This document shows, in pieces, positions 1 to 10,100 of a stretch of 64,000 nucleotides of DNA; position 1 is the first letter of the stretch, and each line of letters opens with the position of its first letter. The notes below the pieces were generated by a model that was given only the letters and a program-made list of their open reading frames with translations, searched no databases and had not been told where the DNA came from. The position numbers and the translations under genes were made by a program. Source of the DNA: Candidatus Ferrigenium altingense (lineage in GTDB: Bacteria > Pseudomonadota > Gammaproteobacteria > Burkholderiales > Gallionellaceae); the NCBI GenBank assembly GCA_020621985.1, contig JAHRYS010000002.1:305730-369729 (forward strand). Reading direction: 5' to 3'.

Positions 1-19
1 GACAAGCAAGGTCAGGCAA

Positions 20-274
20 GTGTCATTCTTCCAGGGCAAGAGAGAAGGCGCGAGCTACACCGACAAAATGAAAGCGCGCATCGACAGCCCGGAAGGCCGC
101 GCTCAATACGGCAGACGCTTCGCCACCGTGGAACCCGTATTCGGCAACCTGCGGCACAACAAACAGCTTAACCGCTTCACGCTCCGGGGACGGAAGAAAG
201 TCGATGCGCAGTGGAAGCTCTACTGCCTGGTGCACAACATCGAGAAACTGGCGCATCACGGGTATGCGCAATAA
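20..274 (+). mobile_element. C-terminal part of a DDE transposase (IS1182/IS5-like), truncated at the window edge or a remnant
   Basis: ORF with RRFATVEPVFGNLRHNK...LHN-type C-terminal transposase motif; ORF opens near the window edge. Confidence 0.7.
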
Positions 275-441
275 ACGAGGGCAGAAACCCTCGAATACGC
301 CCGCTGTTGCACATCCTCATCAAAGCAAATTACTCACGCTCGTCGCAGTAAAAATTACCGCAGGAATTTGAAGCTGAAACGGAGGCGTTTCGGGAGAGAA
401 AAACTTGGCTGGAAAATCGGCTGAAATGGGTTTTTCTACAG

Positions 442-505
442 CGTCAACGTTAAGTTGAGGGGCTGACGCGGGCTGCTTCGCGGCAGTCCCGCTCGAACGT
501 TAGGT
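442..505 (-). other. attC-like integron recombination site (candidate)
   Basis: Minus strand ACCTAAC (RYYYAAC) ... imperfect stem GCGGGACTGCC-GCGA-AGCAGCCCGC ... CTCAACTTAACGTTGAC; overlaps the stop codon of ORF 505..789. Confidence 0.5.
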
Positions 506-789
506 TAGCCACTTAACTTTTTCCCCTTTGGTTTTCCTGGATTTCGATGGGGAATCGCTTTCTCTGCTTCCTTGATCTTTTCGTTTAAAGCATCGAAAGC
601 CGTTTTGGCACCATCTTTCTTGCCCTGCTCATACATGGCTTCAAGAAGCTGAACCAACTTGACACCTTGATAAAGGGTCAAATCTTCGGTAACCGTTTCT
701 AGTGCAGTAGAGATTTTTCTGGTGGCATAGACAGCAACCGTTTTCTTATCGCTAAGCTCAATCAAGTTCTTTTTATATCTGTCTGACAT
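505..789 (-). CDS. Small hypothetical protein (94 aa), possible gene-cassette product
   Basis: ATG preceded by AGGAGG-type RBS (minus strand ATAGGAGGAAACATG); lysine-rich C-terminus; no family recognised. Confidence 0.65.
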   Translation of the reverse strand: MSDRYKKNLIELSDKKTVAVYATRKISTALETVTEDLTLYQGVKLVQLLEAMYEQGKKDGAKTAFDALNEKIKEAEKAIPHRNPGKPKGKKLSG

Positions 790-1056
790 GTTTCCTCCTA
801 TGAATGTGACAATGTGTAGCGAGTGGGGATTGAGTGACTAACAGTTATTAGACGGACGCACCGGTCCGTATTATTGATAATAATTGGGCGTGCATATTTT
901 CGATAACCAATTGATTCATTAGAATGCCCTCAATTTTGTCTGTCCGCATATGCATAATAGTACGGGCGGGTGCGAATGTCTCCTTATGGCACATTGCGGA
1001 CGATCGGCACAGTTACTTCAAGATACTGGTGGCCTGGCAGGTGGAGTCGGATTAAA

Positions 1057-1272
1057 TCAGGGCTGCTTCGGTGCGGATTCACCCTTGTCTGCCTCGCTAC
1101 GCTTGGCGTCATTCGGGTGGTCCATCATGTCTTCATCGTCGTCGAGCAGGATGCGGTTGGCATTGCCTTCCATGTCCTCGTACTGCCCTTTTTTTACCGC
1201 CCAGATCAGCACCACGAGGAATATCAGGCCGAAGAACATCATGCCGGGGATCAAACTGTAAATCACATCCAT
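1057..1272 (-). CDS. ccoS: cbb3-type cytochrome oxidase assembly protein CcoS
   Basis: Short protein with one TM segment followed by WAVKKGQYEDMEGNANRIL; adjacent to ccoI. Confidence 0.9.
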   Translation of the reverse strand: MDVIYSLIPGMMFFGLIFLVVLIWAVKKGQYEDMEGNANRILLDDDEDMMDHPNDAKRSEADKGESAPKQP

Positions 1273-1299
1273 GACAGCCTCCCACTGTGATTTTATGAA

Positions 1300-3762
1300 T
1301 CAGGTTTTCCTGAATAAAGTGCGTATGCGCGCCGCATTGCCGATCACCGCCAGCGAGCTGATCGGCATGGTGATTGCCGCCACCAGCGGCGTCACCATCG
1401 CCAGCATCGCCAGCGGCACCATGATAGCGTTATAAACAAAAGACAGCCCGATGTTCTGCCTGATGGTGCGCAGGGTGCGGCGCGACAGCAGGGTGGCGAG
1501 CCGCACCTTGTCCAGCTCGTTGTGCATCAGCACGATGTCGGCGCTCTCCACCGACACGTCGGTGCCCGAGCCGAGCGCGATGCCGACATCGGCGCGGATC
1601 AGCGCGGGGGCATCGTTGATGCCGTCGCCTACCATCGCGACCACCGCGCCGCGCTGCTGCAACTGCCGGATCACCATATCCTTGTCCTGCGGCAGCACTT
1701 CGGCGATGACTTCCATGCCGCCCAGTTGCCGCGCGATCGCTTCGGCGACCGGCTTGCGGTCGCCGGACAGCAGGGTCATGGCGATGCCGGCCGCGCGCAG
1801 TTCGTCGATCAATTGCCGCGCATCGCCGCGCAGTTTGTCAGCCAGCGCGAACACGGCCAGATGCGCGCCGCCCATCGCAATATGCACGCAACTCGTCGCC
1901 TGTGCTTCCAGTTCGTGCGCCTGTGCCTGTAGTTCTGTATCGAGCGCGATGCCGCGCCGCTTCAGCCATTCTGCGCTGCCGAGCAAGACTGCCTTCCCGT
2001 CTGCTATTGCTTCCACCCCGAGCCCCGCCGTGGCCTGGAAGCCCACTGTGGTGATGTCGCGGTAATCCAGTTGTTGCGCCTCCGCCTCCGCAACAATCGC
2101 CTTGGCCACGCTGTGTTCGCTGTAGCGCTCCACTGCCGCCGCGCTGCGCAAGACCTCTTCCTGCGCCACGCCGGGCGCGACATGCAGTTGCGCGACGCTC
2201 ATCTTGCCTTCGGTCAGCGTGCCGGTTTTGTCGAACACGAAATGGGTTACTCTGGACAAGGTTTCCAGCACCAGCCCGTTCTTGATCAGGATGCCGTGTT
2301 TAGCGCCGAGGCCGGAGGCCACCGCGATCGACATCGGCGTCGCCATGCCCAGCGCGCACGGGCAGGTGATGATCAGCACCGAGGTCGCGGCCATCAGCGC
2401 GATCTCGAAATCTTTGGTGTTCCAGAGGAAGAAGGTCAGCGTCGCGCACACCAGCGTGACCAGCACGAACCACGGCACGATGGTGTCGGCGAGGCGCTGG
2501 ATCGGCGCCTTGGAGGATTGCGCTTCTTCGACCAGTCGGATGATTTTCGCCAGCGTGGTGTTTTGCACGGTTGAGTGCACCTCGACCAGCAATGCGCCAT
2601 CCGTGTTGACTGTCCCGGCGGAGACTTGTGCACCGACCGACTTGCTTACCGGCGCGGATTCGCCGCTCAGCATGGATTCGTCCACCGAACTGTGTCCATC
2701 GATCACGATGCCGTCCACCGGCACCTTGTAGCCGGGCTTGATCAGCACCCGGTCGCCGGGTTTTACGCCGCGTATCGGCGTCATCTGTTCCTGCCCGTCG
2801 CGCATCACGATCGCCACGCGCGGCTGCAATTCCATCAGCCGTTTGGTGGCGGAAATGGCCTGATGGCGGAACATGCCTTCCAGATAGCGTCCGATCAGGA
2901 TCACGAAAATCAGGTTGGTGACGGTGTCGAAATACACCTCGCCGGTTTTGCTGGCGCTGGCCGTGACATACAGCGAATAGGCATAAGTGACGCTCAGGCC
3001 GATGGCGATCGGCAAGTCCATGGTCAGGCGACCGCCGCGCAGCCCGCCGAATGCGCCGCGATAGAACGGATAGCCCGCATACAGCAAGGTCGGCGTGGCC
3101 AAGGCCAGGCCGACCCAGTGGAAGAAATCGCGGAATTCGTCCTGGTTCGCGCCGCTATACAGCGCGATGGAAACCCACAGCATGTTCATCATTGCGAAAC
3201 CGGCGAAGAACAGCCGGTAGAGCATCGCGCGATTGGCTTTCTTGATGATCCCTTCGGCGCTTTCCGGGTCGTAGGGCACGGCGGAATAGCCGATTTTGGC
3301 GAGCGCGCGCAGCACGTCGGAGAGCTTGCTGCGGCTGTTGTCCCAGCGCAGGTGCAGCCGCTTGGCGGCCAGGTTGACGTTGGCCGACAGCACGCCGGGC
3401 ACGCGCTGCAATCCGCGCTCGATCAGCCACACGCAGGCGGCGCAGTGGATGCCCTCGACGAGCAGGTGGATGTCGCGTATCTCGCCGGAGCAGGTGGTGA
3501 ATTCCTGCTGCACTTCGTCGAAGTCGTAGATCTCGATGTCCTTGGGCGGCTCGGGCGGCGGGCCGAGCAGCGCACCTTCCGGGGTGCGCTGGTAATAGCC
3601 TTGCAGCCCGGCTTCGAAGATGGCGCTGCATACCGACTGGCAGCCGAAACAGCAGAAGCGCCGCTCCGCACCGTCCAGCAGCGCGCGGTAATCCGCATCG
3701 GTGGGAACGGGCAGGCCGCAGTGGAAACAATCGCCGGTGCTGCGAGCGTTATGCATGTTCAT
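1300..3762 (-). CDS. ccoI: Heavy-metal P-type ATPase CcoI/FixI (copper delivery to cbb3 oxidase)
   Basis: Cys-rich N-terminus, HMA-like GIHCAACVWLIE, CPC (ITCPCALG), DKTGTLT, GDGINDAP motifs; next to ccoS. Confidence 0.95.
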   Translation of the reverse strand: MNMHNARSTGDCFHCGLPVPTDADYRALLDGAERRFCCFGCQSVCSAIFEAGLQGYYQRTPEGALLGPPPEPPKDIEIYDFDEVQQEFTTCSGEIRDIHLLVEGIHCAACVWLIERGLQRVPGVLSANVNLAAKRLHLRWDNSRSKLSDVLRALAKIGYSAVPYDPESAEGIIKKANRAMLYRLFFAGFAMMNMLWVSIALYSGANQDEFRDFFHWVGLALATPTLLYAGYPFYRGAFGGLRGGRLTMDLPIAIGLSVTYAYSLYVTASASKTGEVYFDTVTNLIFVILIGRYLEGMFRHQAISATKRLMELQPRVAIVMRDGQEQMTPIRGVKPGDRVLIKPGYKVPVDGIVIDGHSSVDESMLSGESAPVSKSVGAQVSAGTVNTDGALLVEVHSTVQNTTLAKIIRLVEEAQSSKAPIQRLADTIVPWFVLVTLVCATLTFFLWNTKDFEIALMAATSVLIITCPCALGMATPMSIAVASGLGAKHGILIKNGLVLETLSRVTHFVFDKTGTLTEGKMSVAQLHVAPGVAQEEVLRSAAAVERYSEHSVAKAIVAEAEAQQLDYRDITTVGFQATAGLGVEAIADGKAVLLGSAEWLKRRGIALDTELQAQAHELEAQATSCVHIAMGGAHLAVFALADKLRGDARQLIDELRAAGIAMTLLSGDRKPVAEAIARQLGGMEVIAEVLPQDKDMVIRQLQQRGAVVAMVGDGINDAPALIRADVGIALGSGTDVSVESADIVLMHNELDKVRLATLLSRRTLRTIRQNIGLSFVYNAIMVPLAMLAMVTPLVAAITMPISSLAVIGNAARIRTLFRKT

Positions 3763-3814
3763 CCTGAGGGGCAGTCAAAATGACGGTGGGTCGAATAAAA
3801 CCGGAAAAGGCAGC

Positions 3815-3945
3815 TGTCCGCAGATTACACAGATTACGCAAGATTAAACAAGGAATCATTGATGGGGATCAGATAACCATTCGTGTGATGCATCCATCAC
3901 CGGCAAGGGTTTTTAAATCTGCGTAATCTGTGGATCGGACTGCGG
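3815..3945. repeat. Palindromic dispersed repeat, family A copy 1 (CCGCAGATTAC.CAGATT ... AATCTGCGTAATCTGTGGA)
   Basis: Terminal inverted repeats read directly; second copy at 18699-18811. Confidence 0.8.
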
Positions 3946-3954
3946 TTTCCGGAT

Positions 3955-5736
3955 TTACTCCGCCACGACCACGCGGTTCTTGCCGGTTTTTTTGGCCTGG
4001 TACATAGCCCTGTCGGCGCGCCCGATAACATCGTCTTGGGGTTCCTGCGGCGCGCGCAGCGCCACCCCGGCGCTGAAGGTGATCAGGACGCGGTCGTTTT
4101 CATGCAGGAAGAATTTTTTGGTCAGCTCGCGCTGCAGTCGTTCGACGGTTGCGGTGGCTTCTTCAAGGCCGATGCCGGGCAGCACGATGATGAATTCCTC
4201 GCCGCCGTAGCGCGCTACCGCGTCGCTGGGGCGCAGCGCTTCCTTGATCACCTGGCTCAGATGAACGAGCGCCTGGTCGCCGGCCTGATGCCCCATGGTG
4301 TCATTGAGCCGTTTGAAATTGTCGATATCGAGCAGCGCGACGCAAACGGGTGTATGGCTGCGGTCGGCGCGCGTGGCTTCGCGCTCGAATGCCTCATCCA
4401 GGCCGTGGCGGTTGAGCGCGCCGGTGAGTTGGTCCTGATGCACCAGTTCGCTGACTTGCGCGAGCTCTTGTTCCAGTTTCCTGATCTTGGCTTCGGCTTC
4501 CTGAACTTGTTTGCGGGTGCCGACCAGCTCTTCATGCGAGCGCAGCGCGCTGGACTGGATGACGCGCGTGTCCTGCATGATGTCTTCCAGCAGGTGGCTT
4601 AACTCGGTGAGGTTGTTGGATTTGCCGATCTTTTTGCTGTAGCCCTCGATTTTTTGATGGTAGTCGCCGGTGCTTTCGGTGATTTCGCCAAGCCGGTCAA
4701 TGAAGGTGGTCATCAGGCTCTTGAGCGTGGTTTTGGCCTCGGAGAGGCTTTGTTTGAGCATGCCTTGCTTGATGATGGCATCGCGCAGGCCGCGCTCGGC
4801 ATCGGCGATGGCGTGCCGGTCGATCGGCTTGGCGATGATTTCCTGCAGGATGGCGACTTGTCCGTGCAGCCAATCTTCGTCTTCGACCATTTCGCCAACG
4901 TTTTCCACCAGCAGGCGCAGCAGGCGCACCAGACCTTCATGGACTTTGGCGTTATCTCCGGCACGTAATTCGGCTTTTATCAGGAATGGGCGGAGTTGCC
5001 TGGCGAACGCGGTAAGTTGTTCAGGTGTCTTGATGTCGCGCACCTGCTGGACGAGGGCTTGTACCTCATGCGTCAATTCCGGCAGTGCGCCGAGTATGCC
5101 TTGCAGTGTTTGCGCCAACAATTCGGCGAGTCTGGCAGGCATTCCGGCTTCTTCGCCGGGCATGTGATGGGCGGTTGCGGCGCTGGCCGGAACCGCCGTC
5201 ATAGCGCCGCTTGCGGCGGGCGTAGCGGGTGATATGGAATCGATCTCGGTGCTGGCCGCAACCGGGGACACCGCCCACGAGCGTATCAGCCCATTCAGCT
5301 TGTCATGCAAGGCTTCCGGGTTTACCGCGAACCGCTTCAGCACGGTTTCCAGGCCTTCCTTTTTGCGGGTGACGGTCAAGCCTTTGTGGGGGGTCTCCAA
5401 TTGGCGCAGCAGATCCCGTATCAGGTCGGACCATGATAGCGTGGATTCCCCGCCCGGTTTGGGCAGGATCTTTTCGATTTCCTTGAGGCATTGATCCCAG
5501 TCCTCCGCCCCGATCACTTTTTTCAATGCCATGCCGGCAGGCGCAGACTGGGGTGTTTGCGCAAGATGTTCGGCAATGCCGCGCAGGACTTTTGCCGCGC
5601 TGCGATCCCCGTCGGCGGGGGTGCCGCTGATTTCGGCGTAAATCCTGCTGTAGTTGTCCGGCGTTGGCGGCATCTTGCGCGCCGCCAGCGTTTTCAGCGT
5701 TTCGCGGGCAAGTTCGGACGGGTTGGATTTATTCAT
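3955..5736 (-). CDS. Diguanylate cyclase (GGDEF domain) with long N-terminal region
   Basis: RYGGEEFIIVLPG motif, DQLTGALNRHGL, C-terminal ADRAMYQAKKTGKNRV. Confidence 0.95.
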   Translation of the reverse strand: MNKSNPSELARETLKTLAARKMPPTPDNYSRIYAEISGTPADGDRSAAKVLRGIAEHLAQTPQSAPAGMALKKVIGAEDWDQCLKEIEKILPKPGGESTLSWSDLIRDLLRQLETPHKGLTVTRKKEGLETVLKRFAVNPEALHDKLNGLIRSWAVSPVAASTEIDSISPATPAASGAMTAVPASAATAHHMPGEEAGMPARLAELLAQTLQGILGALPELTHEVQALVQQVRDIKTPEQLTAFARQLRPFLIKAELRAGDNAKVHEGLVRLLRLLVENVGEMVEDEDWLHGQVAILQEIIAKPIDRHAIADAERGLRDAIIKQGMLKQSLSEAKTTLKSLMTTFIDRLGEITESTGDYHQKIEGYSKKIGKSNNLTELSHLLEDIMQDTRVIQSSALRSHEELVGTRKQVQEAEAKIRKLEQELAQVSELVHQDQLTGALNRHGLDEAFEREATRADRSHTPVCVALLDIDNFKRLNDTMGHQAGDQALVHLSQVIKEALRPSDAVARYGGEEFIIVLPGIGLEEATATVERLQRELTKKFFLHENDRVLITFSAGVALRAPQEPQDDVIGRADRAMYQAKKTGKNRVVVAE

Positions 5737-5742
5737 GGCTGA

Positions 5743-6384
5743 TTATTTCTTGGCTTCCACCAGGTTGTGCGCAATGGCGTAGTGGACCGCCTCGGCATTA
5801 TTTTTGAAGCCCATTTTCTCCAGCATGCGGGCGCGGTAAACGCTCACCGTCTTGGGGCTGAGCGCCATGATCTCGGAAATCTCGGTGAGGGATTTGCCGG
5901 AGGCCATCAGGCAGAGTGTCTGGTATTCGCGGTTGGACAGGTTCTGGTGCATCAGTTCCTGCGATTCGCCGATCAGGTTGCTCAGCAACTGTTCGGCCAG
6001 CGGCGCGCTGATATATTTTTTGCCGCTGATGACCTGCTGGATCGCGCCGACCAATTTTTCCGGCGCGCTCTGCTTGTTGATGTAGCCCATCGCGCCCGCC
6101 TTCAGCGCCCGCACGCCGTATTGCTCCTCGGGATACATGCTCAGCACGATGATCTTGACGTCGGGCTGCTCCGACTTGAGTTGCTTGAGCACGTCGATGC
6201 CGTGCTTGTCCGACAGCGAGATGTCCAGCAGGATCAGGTCGAAATGCTGCTTGCGCGCCATGCTGATGGCCTGCTGGCCGGATTCCGCCTCGCCGGCGAT
6301 GTGGAAATCGGGCCCCTCTTCGAGCAGCATCTTCAGTCCCTTGCGGATCAGCGCGTGATCGTCCACTACCAGAATATTAATCAT
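5743..6384 (-). CDS. NarL/FixJ-family response regulator
   Basis: REC domain (VDDHALIRKGLKMLL) and LuxR HTH (LSNREYQTLCLMASGKSLTEISEIMALSPKTVSVYR). Confidence 0.95.
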   Translation of the reverse strand: MINILVVDDHALIRKGLKMLLEEGPDFHIAGEAESGQQAISMARKQHFDLILLDISLSDKHGIDVLKQLKSEQPDVKIIVLSMYPEEQYGVRALKAGAMGYINKQSAPEKLVGAIQQVISGKKYISAPLAEQLLSNLIGESQELMHQNLSNREYQTLCLMASGKSLTEISEIMALSPKTVSVYRARMLEKMGFKNNAEAVHYAIAHNLVEAKK

Positions 6385-7505
6385 ATTGAAGTTTCGCCGA
6401 AAAGCGCCTGTTGCGGGGTTTCTTCCATGAGCGGGACGAAAATCGCGATTTGCGTTCCCTTGCCCAGCGTGCTGGCTATTTTAACCGTGCCGCCGAGGTG
6501 CGCGACGCGCTCCTGAACGCCGCGCAGGCCGAATGAACGCGGCTTGTTGCGCGCCACCTCGCTGAATCCCACCCCGTCATCGGAAATGATCAGTTCGAGA
6601 TGGTCGGTGCCCTTGACGATTTCGATTTGAACATGCTTGGCATGGGCGTGTTTCAGGATGTTGTTCAGCGCCTCCTGGCAAACCCGGAACAGGGTGATCG
6701 AATACGCCTCGGGCAGCTCGATGCTCTCCTGCGACTTGATGATGGTGCAGGAAATGCCGCTGCGCTTGCTGAATTCCTGCGCCTCGATTTCGATCGCGGC
6801 GATGATGCCGAAGCAATCGAGAAAACCGGGGCGCAGCCGGTGCGCCAGATGGCTGGCCGAGGTGATCGCCCGGTTGACCAGGTCTTCTATCGTCCTGGCC
6901 TTTTCGGTGAGTTTGGGGGTGTCCTTGGGGAGGCGCTGGATCAGCCACGACAGATCCATTTTCATCGCGGTGAGCAGGCTGCCGATCTCGTCGTGCACCT
7001 CGCGCGCGATGCGCAGGCGTTCCTGCTCCTTGGCGTCCTGGATGTGCGAGGAAAGCTCCAGCAGTTGCTGTTGCACCCGCTTGATTTCGAGTTCGCCCAG
7101 CTTGCTTTGCGTGGTGTCGAGCACGATGCCTTCCCAGCGCGGCAGGCCATTTGGCATGCTCTGTGGCGTGGCGCCAAGGCTGATCCACTTGGTTTCGTCG
7201 CCCGGCAAGGTGATGCGTCCTTCCCAGTTCCAGAAACACAGGGTTTGCGCCGATTTTTTCAGGGTGTCCAGCAGCGATGGGATGTCTTCTGGATGGATGA
7301 GATTCAAAAAACAGGAGGCATCGTTTTGCAGGTCATTCGGAGAAATGCCGAACAGTGTCAAACAGCCCTTGCTGACATAGGGAAAAGTGAAGGAGCCATC
7401 TTCCTGTAATTCAATCTGGCAAGCCACCCCCGGCAAGTTGGCGATGAATCCCTGTAGTTTATCCGGGGAGGGGCTGACCGGCGGATTGTGAGGGCTTTTA
7501 GGCAT
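6381..7505 (-). CDS. PAS-containing sensor histidine kinase (HisKA_3/NarX type)
   Basis: REVHDEIGSLLTAMKMDL H-box, C-terminal HATPase (DDGVGF); 4-bp overlap with the response regulator. Confidence 0.93.
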   Translation of the reverse strand: MPKSPHNPPVSPSPDKLQGFIANLPGVACQIELQEDGSFTFPYVSKGCLTLFGISPNDLQNDASCFLNLIHPEDIPSLLDTLKKSAQTLCFWNWEGRITLPGDETKWISLGATPQSMPNGLPRWEGIVLDTTQSKLGELEIKRVQQQLLELSSHIQDAKEQERLRIAREVHDEIGSLLTAMKMDLSWLIQRLPKDTPKLTEKARTIEDLVNRAITSASHLAHRLRPGFLDCFGIIAAIEIEAQEFSKRSGISCTIIKSQESIELPEAYSITLFRVCQEALNNILKHAHAKHVQIEIVKGTDHLELIISDDGVGFSEVARNKPRSFGLRGVQERVAHLGGTVKIASTLGKGTQIAIFVPLMEETPQQALFGETSI

Positions 7506-7758
7506 CTGTTTTTTTTAGATAGGCGGGTTCTATATGCAGGTGATGGCAGCTTACTACATCGGGATTGGCGGCGGCAATATTTGGGAAAAATTCAGTAGGT
7601 GCACGGCGCGCCATGCACCTGTGTTATCTGATACACGACTCTATGAAGCTATGCCGGAATTGCTGCCCACATTTCATTTTCCGGCGCGTATGTGTGCCAA
7701 AGTTTGTGATAAGCTGCGCGCCATTGTGATTCCACTCGTTTATTGAGCGATTCATTTC

Positions 7759-8853
7759 ATGCCTTCCGCTTCCTCCCCCGCAAGCACATTGCTGCGCCGT
7801 GAAATTCTCGATTTGCATGCCTACCACGTGCCGGATAGCGCGGGCTATATCAAGCTGGACGCGATGGAGAACCCGTATCCTGTGCCGTCCGCGCTGCGCG
7901 GCGAAATCGCCGATGCGGTCGCTGCCGCTGCCATTAACCGTTATCCCGACCCCGCCGCCGCCTCGCTCAAGGAAAAAATCCGTGGCGTGCTCGGCTTGCC
8001 GGACGGGATGGAGGTGCTGCTCGGCAATGGCTCGGATGAGCTGATCCAGTTGCTGGCGATGGCGCTCAACAAGCCCGGTGCAGCCTTGCTGGGCGTGGAA
8101 CCGTCGTTCGTGATGTACCGGATGATCGCGACTTTTACCGGAATGCGTTATGTAAGCGTGCCGTTGACGGAGGATTTTTCGCTGGATTTGCCGGCAACGC
8201 TCGCCGCGATTCGGCGCGAACAGCCCGCGCTGATCTTCCTGGCCTATCCGAATAATCCTACCGGCAACCTGTTTCCGGCGGATGCCGTGATACAGATCAT
8301 CGAGGCGGCGCAGGGTCTGGTGGTGGTGGACGAGGCTTATTACGCCTTTGCCGGCGACAGCTTTATCCCGCGCCTGGCTCGTTATTCGAATTTGCTGGTG
8401 ATGCGCACCTTTTCCAAGCTCGGCATGGCGGGATTGCGCCTGGGATTTCTGGCGGGTAGCGCGGCGTGGCTGGAGCAGCTGGAAAAACTGCGCTTACCGT
8501 ATAATGTCGGTGTTTTGCCGCAATTGGTCGCCGGAAAGTTGCTTGAACATCACGGGGTGCTGTTGCGGCAAGCGGAACAAATCAAACGGGATCGCGCCAA
8601 GTTGTACCGGCAATTGAGCGAAATCGCCGCCGTGCGGGTTTACCCCAGCGAGGCGAATTTTCTGCTGTTCCGCGTGGCACATGCCACGGAAGTATTTGAC
8701 GGATTGAAGCAGCGCGGCGTGCTGATCAAGAACCTGAACGGCGGGCATCCGATGTTGCATGACTGCTTGCGCGTTACGGTCGGCACAGGCGACGAGTGCG
8801 CAAAGTTCGTGTCAGCATTGCATGACACTCTTACTCAACTTGCACAAGGTTAA
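7759..8853 (+). CDS. hisC: Histidinol-phosphate aminotransferase
   Basis: PLP aminotransferase motifs ([18 protein letters not shown]); followed by hisB. Confidence 0.96.
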   Translation: MPSASSPASTLLRREILDLHAYHVPDSAGYIKLDAMENPYPVPSALRGEIADAVAAAAINRYPDPAAASLKEKIRGVLGLPDGMEVLLGNGSDELIQLLAMALNKPGAALLGVEPSFVMYRMIATFTGMRYVSVPLTEDFSLDLPATLAAIRREQPALIFLAYPNNPTGNLFPADAVIQIIEAAQGLVVVDEAYYAFAGDSFIPRLARYSNLLVMRTFSKLGMAGLRLGFLAGSAAWLEQLEKLRLPYNVGVLPQLVAGKLLEHHGVLLRQAEQIKRDRAKLYRQLSEIAAVRVYPSEANFLLFRVAHATEVFDGLKQRGVLIKNLNGGHPMLHDCLRVTVGTGDECAKFVSALHDTLTQLAQG

Positions 8854-8856
8854 ATC

Positions 8857-9444
8857 ATGCGTAGCGCGAAAGTTTCACGCAACACACTGGAAACTCAAAT
8901 TACCGTTGAGTTGAATCTGGACGGCAGCGGCAAAGCCAAGTTCGATACCGGGCTGCCGTTTCTCGATCACATGCTCGATCAGGTCGCCCGGCATGGTTTG
9001 CTGGACATGGATATTCTCGCCAAAGGGGATTTGCATATCGATGCGCATCACACCGTGGAAGATATCGGCATCACGTTCGGCCAGGCATTCAACCAGGCAA
9101 TCGGCGACAAGAAAGGCCTGCGCCGCTACGGCCATGCGTACGTGCCGCTGGATGAATCCCTGTCGCGCGCGGTGCTGGATATTTCCGGCCGCCCCGGCCT
9201 GGTGTTCAATTGCGAATTTGTGCGCGACAGCATCGGTGAGTTCGAGGTGGACTTGGTCAACGAATTTTTTCAGGGCTTCGTCAATCACGCGCTGGTCACG
9301 CTGCACATCGACAACCTGGCGGGCAACAATGCCCACCATCAGGCCGAGACCATTTTCAAGGCCTTCGGCCGCGCGCTGCGCATGGCGCTGGAGCTTGATC
9401 CGCGCATGGCCGGCGTGATGCCTTCCACCAAGGGAACACTGTAA
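8857..9444 (+). CDS. hisB: Imidazoleglycerol-phosphate dehydratase
   Basis: [35 protein letters not shown] motifs. Confidence 0.98.
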   Translation: MRSAKVSRNTLETQITVELNLDGSGKAKFDTGLPFLDHMLDQVARHGLLDMDILAKGDLHIDAHHTVEDIGITFGQAFNQAIGDKKGLRRYGHAYVPLDESLSRAVLDISGRPGLVFNCEFVRDSIGEFEVDLVNEFFQGFVNHALVTLHIDNLAGNNAHHQAETIFKAFGRALRMALELDPRMAGVMPSTKGTL

Positions 9445-9450
9445 ATTGAA

Positions 9451-10083
9451 ATGGTCGATGTCGCCGTTGTAGATTATGGGATGGGCAACTTGCACTCGGT
9501 CGAACAGGCTTTGCGCAAGGTGGCTCCCGATGCCGAAATTATTGTAAGCGACGATGCCGGGGTGATTGCGAATGCCGGGCGCGTGGTATTTCCCGGCCAA
9601 GGCGCGATGCCGGACTGCATGCGGGAACTGGAAGCGCGCGGTTTGCGCAACGCCGTGCTGGAAGCCGCGCGCGACAAGCCTTTTCTCGGCATCTGCATCG
9701 GCCTGCAAATGCTGTTCGAACATAGCGCCGAGGGCGATGTGGCGGGGCTGGGCATCCTGCGCGGTGAGGTTGTGCGCTTCGCCAGCAATCAACACGACGC
9801 GCAGGGCAATAAACTCAAGGTGCCGCACATGGGCTGGAATCAGGTGCACCATGGCGATCATGCGTTATGGCATGACATCGACCAGGATGCGCGTTTTTAC
9901 TTTGTGCACAGCTATTACGTGTGCCCGCGGGACGCGGCGCTGGTGCAGGCGACCAGTAACTATCCGCAGCCTTTTGCCTGCGCTGTGGCGCGGGACAATT
10001 TGTTCGCGGTGCAATTTCATCCGGAAAAAAGCCAAACGGCAGGGCTGAAGCTGCTGCAAAATTTTATGCAATGGAATCCTTAA
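9451..10083 (+). CDS. hisH: Imidazole glycerol phosphate synthase subunit HisH
   Basis: Class I glutamine amidotransferase: DYGMGNLHSV, LGICIGLQMLF, QFHPEKSQ. Confidence 0.97.
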   Translation: MVDVAVVDYGMGNLHSVEQALRKVAPDAEIIVSDDAGVIANAGRVVFPGQGAMPDCMRELEARGLRNAVLEAARDKPFLGICIGLQMLFEHSAEGDVAGLGILRGEVVRFASNQHDAQGNKLKVPHMGWNQVHHGDHALWHDIDQDARFYFVHSYYVCPRDAALVQATSNYPQPFACAVARDNLFAVQFHPEKSQTAGLKLLQNFMQWNP

Positions 10084-10100
10084 TTTTTTAACATACTGCT

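Noticed and set aside
2575-3783. 402-aa plus-strand ORF antisense to ccoI
   Set aside because: Antisense frame of a complete P-type ATPase gene with all motifs on the minus strand.
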